Below are positions 24,301 to 32,492 of a stretch of DNA of 60,000 nucleotides, piece by piece. Within the stretch, counting starts at the first letter, position 1; each line of letters opens with the position of its first letter. The notes beneath the pieces are model-generated. The model was given only the letters and a program-made list of their open reading frames with translations, did no database searches and was not told where the DNA came from. The DNA comes from Hydractinia symbiolongicarpus. Lineage: Eukaryota; Cnidaria; Hydrozoa; Anthoathecata; Hydractiniidae. The translations under genes were made by a program, and so were the position numbers. The DNA is taken from NCBI RefSeq assembly GCF_029227915.1, contig NC_079885.1, forward strand, positions 21,465,001-21,525,000, read 5' to 3'.

Positions 24301-27300
24301 AGTTATATATAATGTTAGAGAACAAGGCTATTTTACATCCTATACATTTACATCGTTTTGTATCATTAAAAAATTTTTCTTAATGATTTTATGAATAGGA
24401 CAGAAAGTATTTTTTGATGTGTATTAAAAAATAAAAAGCAGCTGATGTATTTATTCACAAAAATCAAATTTCCTTTTCTTTGTTCATCTGACAGCACCAA
24501 TGTTCTACATGTTTTGTGTAATTTCAACCCTTAATAACTTTTCCTGCACGTGCAGAAAAATAATATTTTGACCTTGGCTAGAAAAGCTGTAAAAGGACCT
24601 TTTTGTCTGGTAGCGGACCCCCAGTAGCCAATTTTGATTTCTCCATCATGTAAACTTAATGATAAAAGCAAATAACAGAAATCGTGATTTCACTTATTGG
24701 TTATTGTCACTAATTTCGATAACAAAATACAAATATTATAATATTATAATTTTATGAATTTGTATCTTTTTTTTTCTAGAAACATTGGAAAACAGCAGAT
24801 CATTGTAAGTAAATCGCTCCAATAAACAAAGGTCTGTGCAAAAAAACTTTAGCTCATTTTCTTGTCCATTATTGTTTAGGCCATCTTCAAACACGGATCC
24901 CAATAATTCAATTGGTATGCCTGCACCTGCATCATCTGCAACAGAGTTAAAGGTGGAAAATGACTTATCTATTCTTACTGTTTATACATAGTTTAAAACT
25001 AGTCTATAATCTTTTTGTTAACCCATGACCTAAATGTATAGGATCATGTGCTTTGATTTCAATGGTTAAAAAGATGTTAGAATTATTTGAAGGATTTTTT
25101 AATGACATTATCAGTGTTTTTATATACAATTTTTTTTCTGTCATTTGAATTTTGATAATGTAAGCAATGACCCGTCATTACACAAAAAATTTACCGAATT
25201 TATTTGACTTTTGCTTCCAATGCGTAGAGCCTAAAACACTAATCAAGATAATGTATAGGATCATCTACTTTTGACGAACGGTTGAAGAGATATTGAGGAT
25301 TTAAAGATATTTCATTACAGACGGGTGGTATGACCCTCCTTTAGGGGACTTACCCAATTTGGTCCTCGGTGGCCCCTACTTACCCACAGATATAAGACCT
25401 TGAACATAAAAGTCCAATGCAACAGCTTCTCTAATTAAAAAAAGGTTTTGACGTCAGTCTAAATACATTGATGTCGTGTCGTAACGTCCAGGCAGTTAAC
25501 AAATAAGACATACATTTTTTCTGTGACTTCAAAGGAAAATGAACACATCCGCTATATCTATCACAGACACTTCGTATTATTATTTAAGATATATGTAATT
25601 ACAGAGCATAGAACTTTAAACTTTAATAAAAATAATGCGGTTTGGAAGGGAAGTTCAGGAGATATCAGGGTTTAAAAATTATTAGCCATTGTTTCTGTTA
25701 TGTAGAGCTTTAAAGCTGATCACAATAATCATAGGTTCATGTGCTTTCAATGAACAGTTACAGAGATAGTAAGGTGTAAAGGTTTTATCTGATGCTATCA
25801 TTAACCTACCCGTTCCATAACAGATAATTTGGTAAAATATATGATGGAAAATGTGGAAAACATTCTCTCTTTCAAAACTTTTGTTTTTTGATTCATAAGT
25901 TTATCAGTTCACCACTAAGATTCCAAAAACCACATTTTTTTGGAAACAAAGAGTTATCTCCAAGTTTAACCTCAATTTTTTAACTTGGCATTGATTGTTT
26001 TATTGTGTTTTAGGGATTGAAGTATTACGCTGAAAATTCTGTGTAAGTAAACAATTTGAATAATTTGTTTCAAATTTATAAATAACATAAAATGGCATAA
26101 CATTTTTGTAAGAACCATTTTGTTTTTGAAACTGATTTAACATTTTTTCTCTATTTACAGACACATGGTTACCACAGATAAATGATAGTTTACCTGATAT
26201 ATATCAACAGATCTTTTAATGACTGAATGTTTTAAAATAAGGCCATTAAGTTTGTTTTATTTAAATAAAAACGTTTAATAACAATATTTTTAATAACAAT
26301 TTATTTCATCATTGTGAACCACAAATGCAAAAGTAGTCTAAAACAAGTTTAATAAATACTCACATCTTGAATAAGTTTATTTTAAATAAGTTATAAATGT
26401 TTCCAGCATAAGTACCCATCTGCATGTATTCTTTTTTTTGCGTATTGTAAACCCCCCTCTCCCCCCTCTCCCACGTATGATGTACAAATTAAAAACATGG
26501 TGACTCCTGCTAATAGGAGAATCGTGAATTAACACTGAAACACAGTATACAGTGGCTAAAATTTTTTTACCGAAATAAATGTATGCAGTTGTTTTTACTT
26601 AACGTGAAAGAGGGCGTTGATTTGAACCTTGATATTCAGACTTTTTTTATTGTAGGCCTGTTGGATGGGTGATAGATAGTATTACTAACAATGAGTTACG
26701 TGTACATTTTTGTGCATACAAGTATCACACATTGCTGGTGAAAGTTGAAGGTATTATATAGTTTGTAACAAGTTGGGTTTGAGAAAAAAGTTGCAAAGCC
26801 TAAAAACATTTAAAAAAGTCAATAAATTTCAGTATTAACTGGCTGGTAGCCTTGTGGTAGAGTTTACTTCCAGTGCAGAAGGTCTTGGGTTCAAGTGTTA
26901 ATTTATCCTTCCTATTTGTGTCCAGCACGAGAATAGACTTGATATCTTAGGCGGTTGTCTAGTTGAGCGATTGCTGTGCTTGCACCACTTTAGTAGTTTA
27001 AATTTAAGTTAAGGCACCAGAACTCCTTTTGCAGGATTCTTGTAAGCATTACCGGAACTGAAAAGGCTATCCTGGGTAATTAAAAATTTTAATACACAAC
27101 TAATATTTGGTCCCTCTAATGAAGCCTTGTTGTGGCATTTTTTGCTAGATGTCATCTTGTTTGATATTTCATATTTAATAACAAGTCCTGTGGTAATTTT
27201 TTAAGTCTCCTGAAAGTGCAGTTAAAATCCTAGAGATGCCTTGGAATTTATCAGAAAATTGTTATTTTTAAAAGAAGATAATTTTTGTCTATGGCTACCC

Positions 27301-30300
27301 TGTACTTGTGCAGTTTTTATACATACTAACAAACGAAATATTCTTATTAATTATCAACATTGAATTGTTAGGAGAGACAGTTAAAGATGTCATTGCAGAA
27401 AGATTACTAAAAGAAAGTATGTTAATTTATTTACATTTGAATAATTTGTATTAATGAACAGTGTGCGTATTTTTGCACATGATTGAACAACTTTTAAATT
27501 TATTTTTTGCAGAAGACACATGTACAGGTGAAAAGTACTATCTTGATATGATGGAGAGAGTGATTAATGTTGCACGTTTAAAAGAGAAATACACATCAGC
27601 AGTGGAAGTACCTGAGGTGAGTTAACTCAATGTCAAAGATAATTATGTTTCGTATATAATATCTATATGTATTGTATAAATGTATTTAAACAACAAGAAA
27701 TAATTTCTAGGATTTTTTAGCATTGCTTTTTCAATGTCTGCAATATTACCATACAAATAATTTTTAACCAATCTTGTTTCCCAATTTTTAAAAATATTAA
27801 TGCTACCCTCTTGCTTGGTCTTAAAATGTTCTACCCTACCATCTGTACAGGTAAGGGAACTGAGACCACGCTCTTGAAATTCTGCAATTTTGGATCGGCA
27901 TTAAATTCCAATAAATATGGGTAGAATTTTGCTAATCTAAAGTAAATTTTAGGTCCAGATTATTGTCCCAGTTCCTGTAGGTGCCAGAGCAATATCATTT
28001 AAGTATATAAGAATGAACTAAAATGAATTCTTCAACCAAGGCAAATGAAATAGCTGATCTACTGGCATGGTTAAATTTTTTTCATAAAAAAAAAACACAA
28101 GAATACAGATTTTTTTTCAAGAATATTTTACATCACATTCTTTTTAAAGCCTATTTGAGCCTGTTTTTACTTATGTCTACCCAAGTTATTAAATATTGTT
28201 AAAAAACACAGCAATTTAGCATTTTTATGATTGTATTTGCCATAGGCGTTGTGTGTTCCATTTGAAGGGCTTTTATAAAACATGTACAATATTGTTTATC
28301 TTTGTATGGTTGTCTTCTGGAGAATTTATATTTAAAAAAAAAACAGTATTATGTACCACAGGATATATAAAATAGATAATATAAAAATACATAAGACAAT
28401 AACAGAAAATTCTTAAGTAATGATTTTCATGATTCATTGTTAGCATTGTAAATCCAAAGTTAATATAGAATATTATTATTGACCATTCGAATTACGACTG
28501 GTTTAAGTATAGGCTGAAATTCCTGGCTTTAAAAATTGCAATTTTGTTTGTTGCACACATTAAAACAGCAGCCCTGTGGGGTATACAAGAGAAATTTTAT
28601 TATTTTACCTCCCATAATTTTTTATTTTATGGAGGTAAAAGACTATTTTATTTTGCTCGACAACCAATCTAAAAAAAATACCTTTGCCACCTGTTTCCCT
28701 CGCCCTAAAAAAAGGATATGTAAGAACCAAAAAAGAATTATTATGATGAATTTTATTAATTAGAGGAGCTATGAAATATTTTTTTTTATTTTGAAAGATT
28801 TATACTTAATGAAAGCTTTTGCTATGCACTTAATGAAAGATTTTGCTATGCACATTTGTGGGAATAAAAAAATATATTTAAGTTAGAATTAGGTTTTACA
28901 ACCCGAGAATTGTAATATAAAATTTATAAAAGGACCCAGAGGAAACGCGGAATCACTTGGTTCGTTCAAAACTGCCAACAAAAAACCTTAAGTCAAAATA
29001 CAACCATGCAACAACAAATTTACATAACAATACAGAAGAAGAACTAGCCAATCACATTAATAATAAAAAACAATACAAACAATATATACAACCTCAACCA
29101 ATCAAAATAAGTTTTCAACTTTCACAGAGGTGTTTTAACTTTATCAATTTGCTATTTCTCTCTCATCTAGCTTCTTAATGATGTGTCTGAGGCTGTTTCA
29201 CAATGGAAGCCAATAGCACATGATATATACAAAACCTTTTATGCCTTGCTTGGTCATGTACAGCTAGAAGAGAACAGGTAGGTACTTAAGGGGTATAAAT
29301 AAATTTTATATGCCAGTGTAAAATTCAGCAGTCTGTACAAATTGACAGTTTAAATTCATAATAAGAATAATTGTGTAAGAAAAACTTTCAATTTTCAAAA
29401 CTAATAATGTTGCAGAGGGCAGAGCTCATGGCTTGTTTTCATGCAGGAACATGACAGTAAAAGGGGAGTAAGGTGTCTATTTAAAAGTGGTTACTTATTG
29501 TCTCACGATCTTGCGTGAGAAAATACTAAGAAATTTTTTTGAGTTTTTGTTAAAAACGCTGTCCAGTAAAGTATTAATAAAATTATTGCATTGCGATAAT
29601 TTGATAAAATACTACCAGGATGGAGGCAAGGCATCTGCCTCCATAAAATAAAAGCTTGTATGATACGATAAACTAGTGACATTTTAAGGATTTCTAAATC
29701 TGATGAATTTGTGTGATTACAATGAATTTATCACACATGTAATAATTCATTTAAAAAAAACTTTGTGGTATACTCATGACATTGTGTGAAAACATTTTGC
29801 TTTGGGAAGTGTTATCAGAAGTAGAGCATTATGGCATCAAATAACTGGTTTTTGTCAGCTAAGATAGGGTTGACAATTTTGAACTAATATGCTGTTGGCC
29901 AGGATCCGCTCTTTAAGTTATCCTTTAGTTTTTGCCATCATAACTTAAGTGGCTTTTACCAGGATAGTTTCAAAACGTTCTTTCGTAGTTGGATTTATTA
30001 TTACTTGGCGTTTTGCTCTAAAATGACCATAAAATTAGTAATTGGATTCTAGAGAATCAAGCAAAATAAAATTATAAATTCAAGTCTATTGAGCGAAAAC
30101 TGAAAAAAAATTATTGAGAAAACTTAAACTAATCTTCCATTTTTATATTTAATAAAATTTATTTTATGAATATAAACTTTCCAATGACATAAAAATTAAA
30201 AGAATTGACCAGAAAAAACCATTTGGGTATTTTATGTATCCTTAATATTGTTTTTTAGTTCTTGATTCGTATTTTCAAATGACACCCAATATTTGTTTAT

Positions 30301-31043
30301 ATTGTTATATACATTTATTTAGAGTTACAATAACTTTTGTTACCCGAAGAAACACATTTTCAGTGTTCTATTTACACGTGGATTTTAATTGTGAACAACA
30401 GAAACCTAATGTAAAAGCTACGTTGGAGCATGACATGATGTTCAACATGTATGTATTGTCTCTTGTGCATAACCAATTTGCCAAACTGGTTATGACTAAA
30501 ACCTAGACTCTGAAGTAAAGATGAGTGTGTGATTTTTTTGTGTTTTCTCAATATTTTAGTACAGTAATTGTAGGTACATTCTAATAGTTTGCACAATATG
30601 AATTACTGTTTTAAGCTGCAGGTTAGAGGGTTAGATTTTATGTAACAATTACACGGCTCTATAAACCTTGGTTGTCAAAGACTAAATATATTTCGAATAA
30701 TTTTCTTTAAAATACAAAAGGAAATAAAATAAGCATTCAAAACAATCTGTACTTAAGTGGAAAACAGCTTACTTACTAAAAAAGCCTCCTTACCAGCTTC
30801 TATTTGTATTTAACCAATATAATTTTTCTGTTTGAATAAATTGTACATAACCTTTCTAGACTGGATGACATTAAAAATATTGTCAACGAAACACATGTTG
30901 AGGATAAGAAGCCACTACTTACGTGTTCCAAACGTATTTATGAGTATACTGTAAATGTGACGTCTGGAGATATTCTCATTGAATCAGAACCGAAAAGGGA
31001 AGAGGTTAGAGGAGACAAACGTGTTATTGACCTGTATACATAA
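6337..31043 (+). CDS. KNL1: KNL1/CASC5-type kinetochore scaffold (multi-exon, start exon not found)
   Basis: KNL1 is the outer-kinetochore scaffold that docks PP1, Bub3-Bub1/BubR1 and the Mis12 complex. Exons read by splice sites and phase: 6337-6381, 6477-6487, 7350-7415, 8795-8826, 10665-10677, 11568-11593, 13050-13087, 14061-16935, 17436-17470, 17559-17610, 17701-17729, 18996-19044, 20071-20324, 20807-20923, 21323-21439, 23159-23275, 23667-24048, 24780-24804, 24880-24952, 26014-26042, 26656-26750, 27372-27416, 27513-27616, 29171-29277, 30323-30448, 30860-31043. All junctions are phase-consistent. Diagnostic order: ILK motif, KRVSF, MELT-like motifs (DMNLT; KTVIF followed by GMDMS), then tandem RWD domains, as in vertebrate KNL1. 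About 1681 codons are visible against roughly 2300 in human. The first coding exon and promoter are unidentified. The long coiled coil that precedes the RWD domains in vertebrates is not evident. The assignment rests on remembered family motifs, not a search. Confidence 0.88.
6477..6487 (+). CDS. KNL1: KNL1 11-nt micro-exon
   Basis: Eleven bases (GATGAAACTGG) lie between a gtttag acceptor and a consensus gtgagt donor. They join the phase-0 end of the ILK exon to the phase-2 start of the RVSF exon, giving GEDQ-DETG-EQRPKRR. The frame works only if this exon is included, which is the main support for it. It would be missed by ORF-based prediction. Confidence 0.72.
7350..7415 (+). CDS. KNL1: KNL1 exon with RVSF PP1-docking motif
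   Basis: This exon lies between a polypyrimidine-ttttag acceptor and a gtgagt donor (phase 2 in, phase 2 out). It encodes RPKRRKSTKRVSFSEM and then KSI. KRVSF is the canonical PP1-binding RVxF motif and sits in a basic context, as in vertebrate KNL1 (RRVSFADTI). The serine inside RVSF and the preceding KST are plausible Aurora B sites; known Aurora B phosphorylation of this motif blocks PP1 binding. Together with the upstream ILK exon this identifies the gene. Confidence 0.85.
8275..8337. repeat. 28-bp direct duplication
   Basis: The unit tttttataaattgtctacaa plus agactatg occurs at 8275-8302 and again at 8303-8330 with one substitution, followed by a partial third copy. It lies in the intron after the RVSF exon. 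Confidence 0.7.
8795..13087 (+). CDS. KNL1: KNL1 small exons between RVSF and the MELT exon
   Basis: Four short exons: 8795-8826 (32 nt, LVPPRHLNEV), 10665-10677 (13 nt, PENT), 11568-11593 (26 nt, KDDIQHDS) and 13050-13087 (38 nt, DFLSGAGMAGDVA). Each has an AG acceptor and a GT donor (gtaagt, gtatgt, gtacat, gtaagt). The phases chain 2-1-2-1-0 without a stop. The 13-nt micro-exon has a tgactgat branch-point-like sequence just before its acceptor. Individually these exons are weak; the unbroken phase chain from RVSF to the large exon is the support. No domain is recognised in them. Confidence 0.68.
9390..10449. mobile_element. Non-autonomous DNA transposon, copy 2 (in a KNL1 intron)
   Basis: The ends TACCGTATTTTCTGGCATATA and TATACCGGAAAATACGGTA (10431-10449) are inverted repeats. 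The interior parallels copy 1 at 1284-2563 over most of its length, including a shared atgtttataaaatgatt then gggtaagtaaaaa segment. It is shorter than copy 1 by about 220 bp and lacks a transposase ORF. It lies in the intron before the 13-nt KNL1 micro-exon. Confidence 0.75.
13209..13316. repeat. Minisatellite, about 29-bp unit, four copies
   Basis: The unit aaattgaaataatccttttc then tcgcaaa is repeated four times with small changes, inside the intron just upstream of the KNL1 giant exon. Confidence 0.75.
13900..13919. repeat. Poly-C tract (20 C)
   Basis: An uninterrupted run of 20 cytosines in otherwise A+T-rich intron sequence, 141 nt before the acceptor of the KNL1 giant exon. Run length is likely to be polymorphic and error-prone in sequencing. 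Confidence 0.95.
14061..16935 (+). CDS. KNL1: KNL1 giant exon: MELT-like motifs and degenerate repeat array
   Basis: A 2875-nt open exon with acceptor ttttag at 14060 and donor gtaatc at 16936; it enters in phase 0 with VTDFFSRTISDTKDMNLT. MELT-like Bub3-docking motifs: DMNLT at the start; DKTVIFQND followed by GMDMSF near 14280-14330, which has the T-hydrophobic box plus MELT layout; SLELTGF near 14750; ETDITEKT near 16670. The middle (15168-16010) holds five copies of a K-S/G-F-I-x-N-R-x-x-F-E-V-V motif spaced 58-84 codons, plus NKTLP motifs at about 15651, 15840 and 16099. The region is acidic, Ser/Thr/Asn-rich and probably disordered, as in KNL1 of other animals. A single very large exon carrying the MELT array is also typical of the vertebrate gene. 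A 20-nt poly-C run lies 140 nt upstream. Confidence 0.87.
15168..16010 (+). repeat. Coding repeat array (about 60 codons per unit) in the KNL1 giant exon
   Basis: The motif K-S/G-F-I-x-N-R-S-x-F-E-V-V starts at about 15168, 15354, 15606, 15795 and 15969, i.e. 62, 84, 63 and 58 codons apart. Some units also carry NKTLP (15651, 15840, 16099) and SVQHIKD (about 15289, 15472, 15544). The repeats are degenerate and DNA similarity is partial. They occupy the place where vertebrate KNL1 has its MELT repeats. Confidence 0.75.
17436..20324 (+). CDS. KNL1: KNL1 linker exons leading to the duplicated module
   Basis: Exons 17436-17470, 17559-17610, 17701-17729, 18996-19044 and 20071-20324 are phase-consistent (1-0-1-0-1-0). 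They encode EVQTQNQSTRG, then SMLEILSNSIKKSFAEQ, a short charged helix-like stretch (SPFKKKTLEELQQQIKG), and a basic Ser/Thr-rich exon with TPTRPRRSKRLSKTP. The last exon ends SAKISAVKSPKK, half of the module repeated in the next three exons. TP and SPKK sites fit the CDK consensus S/T-P-x-K/R. No long coiled coil is visible here. Confidence 0.72.
19529..19680. repeat. Minisatellite, 31-bp unit, about four copies
   Basis: The unit accatagcaaactgacgata then taccataaatt is repeated with exact 31-bp spacing for three units and partial copies on both sides. It lies in the KNL1 intron 19045-20070. Confidence 0.8.
20807..20923 (+). CDS. KNL1: KNL1 duplicated 39-codon exon, copy 1
   Basis: A 117-nt phase-0/phase-0 exon. 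It encodes RN-VDYQDQDDMSGFISRPKIP-QDVVSSAKKIA-VKSPKK. Because it is symmetric (39 codons, phase 0 at both ends), it can be added or skipped without changing the frame. The module joins an acidic DYQDQDD, a conserved SGFISRPKIP core and a basic SPKK end that matches the CDK consensus. I do not recognise the core from other KNL1 proteins. Confidence 0.82.
21323..21439 (+). CDS. KNL1: KNL1 duplicated 39-codon exon, copy 2
   Basis: A 117-nt exon almost identical to the one at 20807-20923, with a few coding changes (ISN for IRN, QEVPL for QDVVS). The flanking intron sequence is also duplicated: the motif gacaatcagactaaaatt follows each copy. Phase 0 at both ends. Confidence 0.82.
21759..23081. mobile_element. 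1.32-kb transposon inserted in a duplicated KNL1 intron
   Basis: The left end TGTAAAACTTCTAATTAACT then TGCAGG (21759-21784) is nearly the inverse of the right end CCTGCTGTTAAATTAGAAG then TTTTACA (23055-23081). Sequence on both sides matches the neighbouring duplicated introns at 20924-21322 (399 bp) and 23276-23666 (391 bp), whereas this intron is 1719 bp; the excess of about 1324 bp equals the element length. The interior has a 92-codon ORF (22238-22513) of unknown type and gacggcaaaa/ttttgccgt inverted motifs. Confidence 0.78.
23159..23275 (+). CDS. KNL1: KNL1 duplicated 39-codon exon, copy 3
   Basis: A 117-nt exon, phase 0 at both ends, with gttttag acceptor and gtaaat donor. Relative to copy 2 it has RSNVGYQ for ISNVDYQ and LTVVSPKK for LAVKSPKK. 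It is separated from copy 2 by 1719 bp, because a transposon sits in the intervening intron. Confidence 0.82.
23667..24952 (+). CDS. KNL1: KNL1 exons after the duplicated module
   Basis: Exon 23667-24048 starts with a fourth, partial module (NNIDYQDHDDISGFISKPKIP), diverges into a Ser/Pro/Lys-rich stretch with several SP and TP sites, and ends LIIENNIKG. Exon 24780-24804 (25 nt, ETLENSRS) and exon 24880-24952 (PSSNTDPNNSIGMPAPASS then ATELK) follow in consistent phase (1, 2, 0). No fold is recognised; the sequence looks like a flexible linker before the RWD region. Confidence 0.72.
24197..24303 (-). repeat. Hairpin/GTCC repeat element, copy A (KNL1 intron)
   Basis: It contains a GTCTGTCCGTCCGTCC-type simple repeat, a cacgcaaattgcttagctgc block and the perfect hairpin CCCGTGGATTTTTCCACGGG. 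It is the reverse complement arrangement of copy B at 57754-57914, about 50 bp shorter. Confidence 0.7.
25145..25385 (+). repeat. Dispersed repeat, second copy (KNL1 intron)
   Basis: It shares with 5187-5440 the ordered blocks gaattttgat, aatgacccgtc, cttcca-tg-gtagag/acc, gatca/atcaagataatgt and ttttgacgaac-gttga, followed by a gggtg-tgaccc block. It belongs to the same family as the repeat at 5122-5440 and is too diverged to delimit exactly. Confidence 0.5.
26014..26042 (+). CDS. KNL1: KNL1 29-nt exon before the RWD region
   Basis: It encodes GLKYYAENSV between a gtgttttag acceptor and a gtaagt donor, phase 0 in and phase 2 out. Two downstream acceptors are compatible: 26161 (terminal exon with a stop) and 26656 (RWD exon, giving SVPVGWVID). 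Confidence 0.68.
26161..26269 (+). CDS. KNL1: Possible alternative KNL1 last exon with poly(A) signal
   Basis: A strong acceptor (ttttttctctatttacag) ends at 26160. In the phase left by the 26014-26042 exon it reads HMVTTDK and then TGA at 26183-26185. An AATAAA hexamer follows at 26264-26269. Use of this exon would end KNL1 before both RWD domains, removing the Mis12-binding part. The other reading is that it is a cryptic acceptor that is never used. The full-length path to 26656 is equally in phase. Confidence 0.4.
26656..29277 (+). CDS. KNL1: KNL1 exons for first RWD domain and connecting helices
   Basis: Exons 26656-26750, 27372-27416, 27513-27616 and 29171-29277, phases 2-1-1-0-2. They read PVGWVIDSITNNELRVHF, then a beta stretch (YHTLLVKVEG), KDVIAERLLKE, MMERVINVARLKEKY, and LLNDVSEAVSQWKPIAHDI. 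The last segment aligns by eye with the helix after the first RWD domain of vertebrate KNL1 (LPKMLEEFSLVVHHCRLLGEEI). The tandem RWD unit binds the Mis12 complex (Nsl1/Dsn1) and anchors KNL1 at kinetochores. Confidence 0.8.
26839..27110 (+). mobile_element. tRNA-derived SINE-like element (KNL1 intron)
   Basis: ggctggtagccttgtggtag then ag resembles an RNA polymerase III A box, and gggttcaagtgt 40 bases later resembles a B box. The body to about 27110 is unrelated to tRNA. The cloverleaf is too degenerate for a working tRNA, so it is called as a SINE head. Confidence 0.45.
27617..29170 (+). other. Long KNL1 intron inside the RWD-coding part
   Basis: A 1.55-kb intron between the exon ending VEVPE and the exon starting LLNDVSEAV. 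It contains a 24-bp direct duplication at about 28804-28851 (unit acttaatgaaagcttttgct plus four bases). ORFs at 28536-28763 and 28957-29178 are asparagine/lysine/phenylalanine-rich and look like A+T-rich noise. Nothing else was recognised. Confidence 0.5.
30323..31043 (+). CDS. KNL1: KNL1 exons for second RWD domain and C-terminus
   Basis: Exon 30323-30448 (126 nt, phase 2 in and out) encodes RVTITFVTRRNTFSVFYLHV and continues as an RWD beta-sheet. Exon 30860-31043 gives LDDIKNIVNETHVED, then KRIYEYTVNV, and TAA at 31041-31043. The pattern matches the vertebrate KNL1 end (NELRLLFSSSAAFAKFEITL; DDIATILSKVPLENNYLKNV). The 126-nt exon is symmetric, so skipping it keeps the frame, but the second RWD would then lose its sheet. 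A weak ATTAAA poly(A) signal lies at 31236-31241. Confidence 0.8.
30468..30494. repeat. Near-perfect palindrome after the second RWD exon
   Basis: CATAACCA and TGGTTATG are exact inverse arms of a 27-bp near-palindrome, with almost complementary ATTTG/CAAAC inside. It starts 19 nt after the donor of exon 30323-30448. It may be chance or a small hairpin in the pre-mRNA. Confidence 0.6.
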
Positions 31044-32492
31044 AAAATACATAGAAAATTGGAGGATTTCTTTATAAACATTTTATGTAATTTATGCATT
31101 ATGTGTAAAACTATTATATATTATTTTTATTTTAATTATCTGCTTGTTCCAGGTTATACAATTTTTGTTTGTGGTTATGTTCTGATAAACCTTGGAATGC
31201 AAATAAGAGTGCACCAATTAGCCATTAGCCTTTTAATTAAAAATAGGTTAGATAATGCTCACTACAATATTTTTTTGGCACATAACATGTATTTAATTTG
31301 TCTAAGTAAGTCCTCACCCACATTTTGTTGCCCCTTACAAATATTAGCACCCTTTTTTGCTGTGTTATACTTATAACTGCTTTGCTTGATAGGACTTCTG
31401 GTATAAAATATTATTGAAAGTAAATAGTGCTTATTTTAAAATAACATTAGGCCAAAGTAAAACCAAATTTTTAATATTTTTTAAATATGCTGTTTTAGAT
31501 CAAAATTTAAATGAGCACGCAACACACCTTTTAAAGCATATTGCCTCAATGATTTCACAACAATATGTTTTTCACGTAATCCATGTTAAAGTCTTTTTTA
31601 TTGTTCCCTTAACTTTCCTTTAAGGCTATACTTTCTATGGTTAATTTGTAATGTTTTATTTTTGTAAATATTTGTATTTTTTGTGTGATTGCTGATTTCT
31701 CATAGGTAGTAGTGATTCTAATACACAAAAAAGAAATGGTTGAGCCTTTTTCAATTTGTTTTGTTTAGCCTTCTCCATATGAACACTATTTTGAAAACAA
31801 AAGACAACACTATGTTCTGTTTGTTTGTCCATCTTGTAAATAACAATGTACTGTTATGAAATATAGTTTTTCTTCACTTTGACTTTTCATAAATTTTGTT
31901 TACTGAAAACTTTGCCCTTCTATCTGAGGGATGATTGGTACCTAAGACGAAGGTGTGTTTTGAAAAAAAAAATCTTTTTCTGTTGCACTTAGATCAGTAT
32001 TTTGTTTGATGTGCTTTAATGCAGCAAAACTATCACTGCGAAATCAAAAAAAAAATATGGAATTAAAAAACAAAATTAGCACAGGAGATTACCGGAACCA
32101 TATTCGACAAAATTTCTCTTTATTCTGCGTGAAAAAATGTGGCTGCAGAATAAACTTTTATCCAAGAATTTAATCAGCTAATATATCCGTATCGGTAATT
32201 TGCAGATTTTAACATTAAGTTTCTTAATCGTGTATCACCCATTGAAAAAAGGAAGATTCTTCCAAGAAATGCCATGAAACGTTTTTGTAAAATTGTTTTC
32301 ATGTTTTCATGTACAATAGATTCCAAATATGTTTTTTTGTTAAACTAGACCACGCAGCAAAACAATTTTAGCCTAGTAACCATAACTATTATTTGTACAT
32401 ATCACAAGTAAGTTTGTTTTTCTAAATCTCTGTGTTTCAATCTTTCAATAGTTCATTTACAATGAAGCTAATTTCAAAACAAATGTTGTAGA
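31044..32492. other. KNL1-RTTN intergenic region
   Basis: About 1.45 kb lies between the KNL1 stop and the RTTN start. It should contain the KNL1 3' UTR and poly(A) site (ATTAAA at 31236-31241 is the best hexamer near the stop) and the RTTN promoter and 5' UTR. No CpG-rich patch, TATA box or other clear promoter element was seen. ORFs at 31059-31376 and 31414-31623 have no recognisable content. Confidence 0.5.
32462..32491 (+). promoter_or_regulatory. Possible 9-codon uORF just before the RTTN start
   Basis: An ATG at 32462 opens a nine-codon reading frame that stops with TAG at 32489-32491, one base before the RTTN ATG at 32493 and in a different frame. If the RTTN transcript starts upstream of 32462, this would be a short upstream ORF ending immediately at the main start, a layout that allows reinitiation or dampens translation. 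The transcription start is unknown. Confidence 0.3.

Noticed and set aside
24542-24553. Palindrome CTGCACGTGCAG with an E-box core
   Set aside because: Intronic and isolated; such short palindromes occur by chance and there is no supporting context.
26161-26185. Reading this exon as the normal end of the gene
   Set aside because: The RWD exons downstream join in phase to the same upstream exon and complete a standard KNL1 C-terminus, so this can only be an alternative end.
29278-30859. Direct splice from 29277 to 30860, skipping 30323-30448
   Set aside because: In phase, but it removes the beta-sheet of the second RWD domain; including the 126-nt exon restores a KNL1-like second RWD, so inclusion was preferred.
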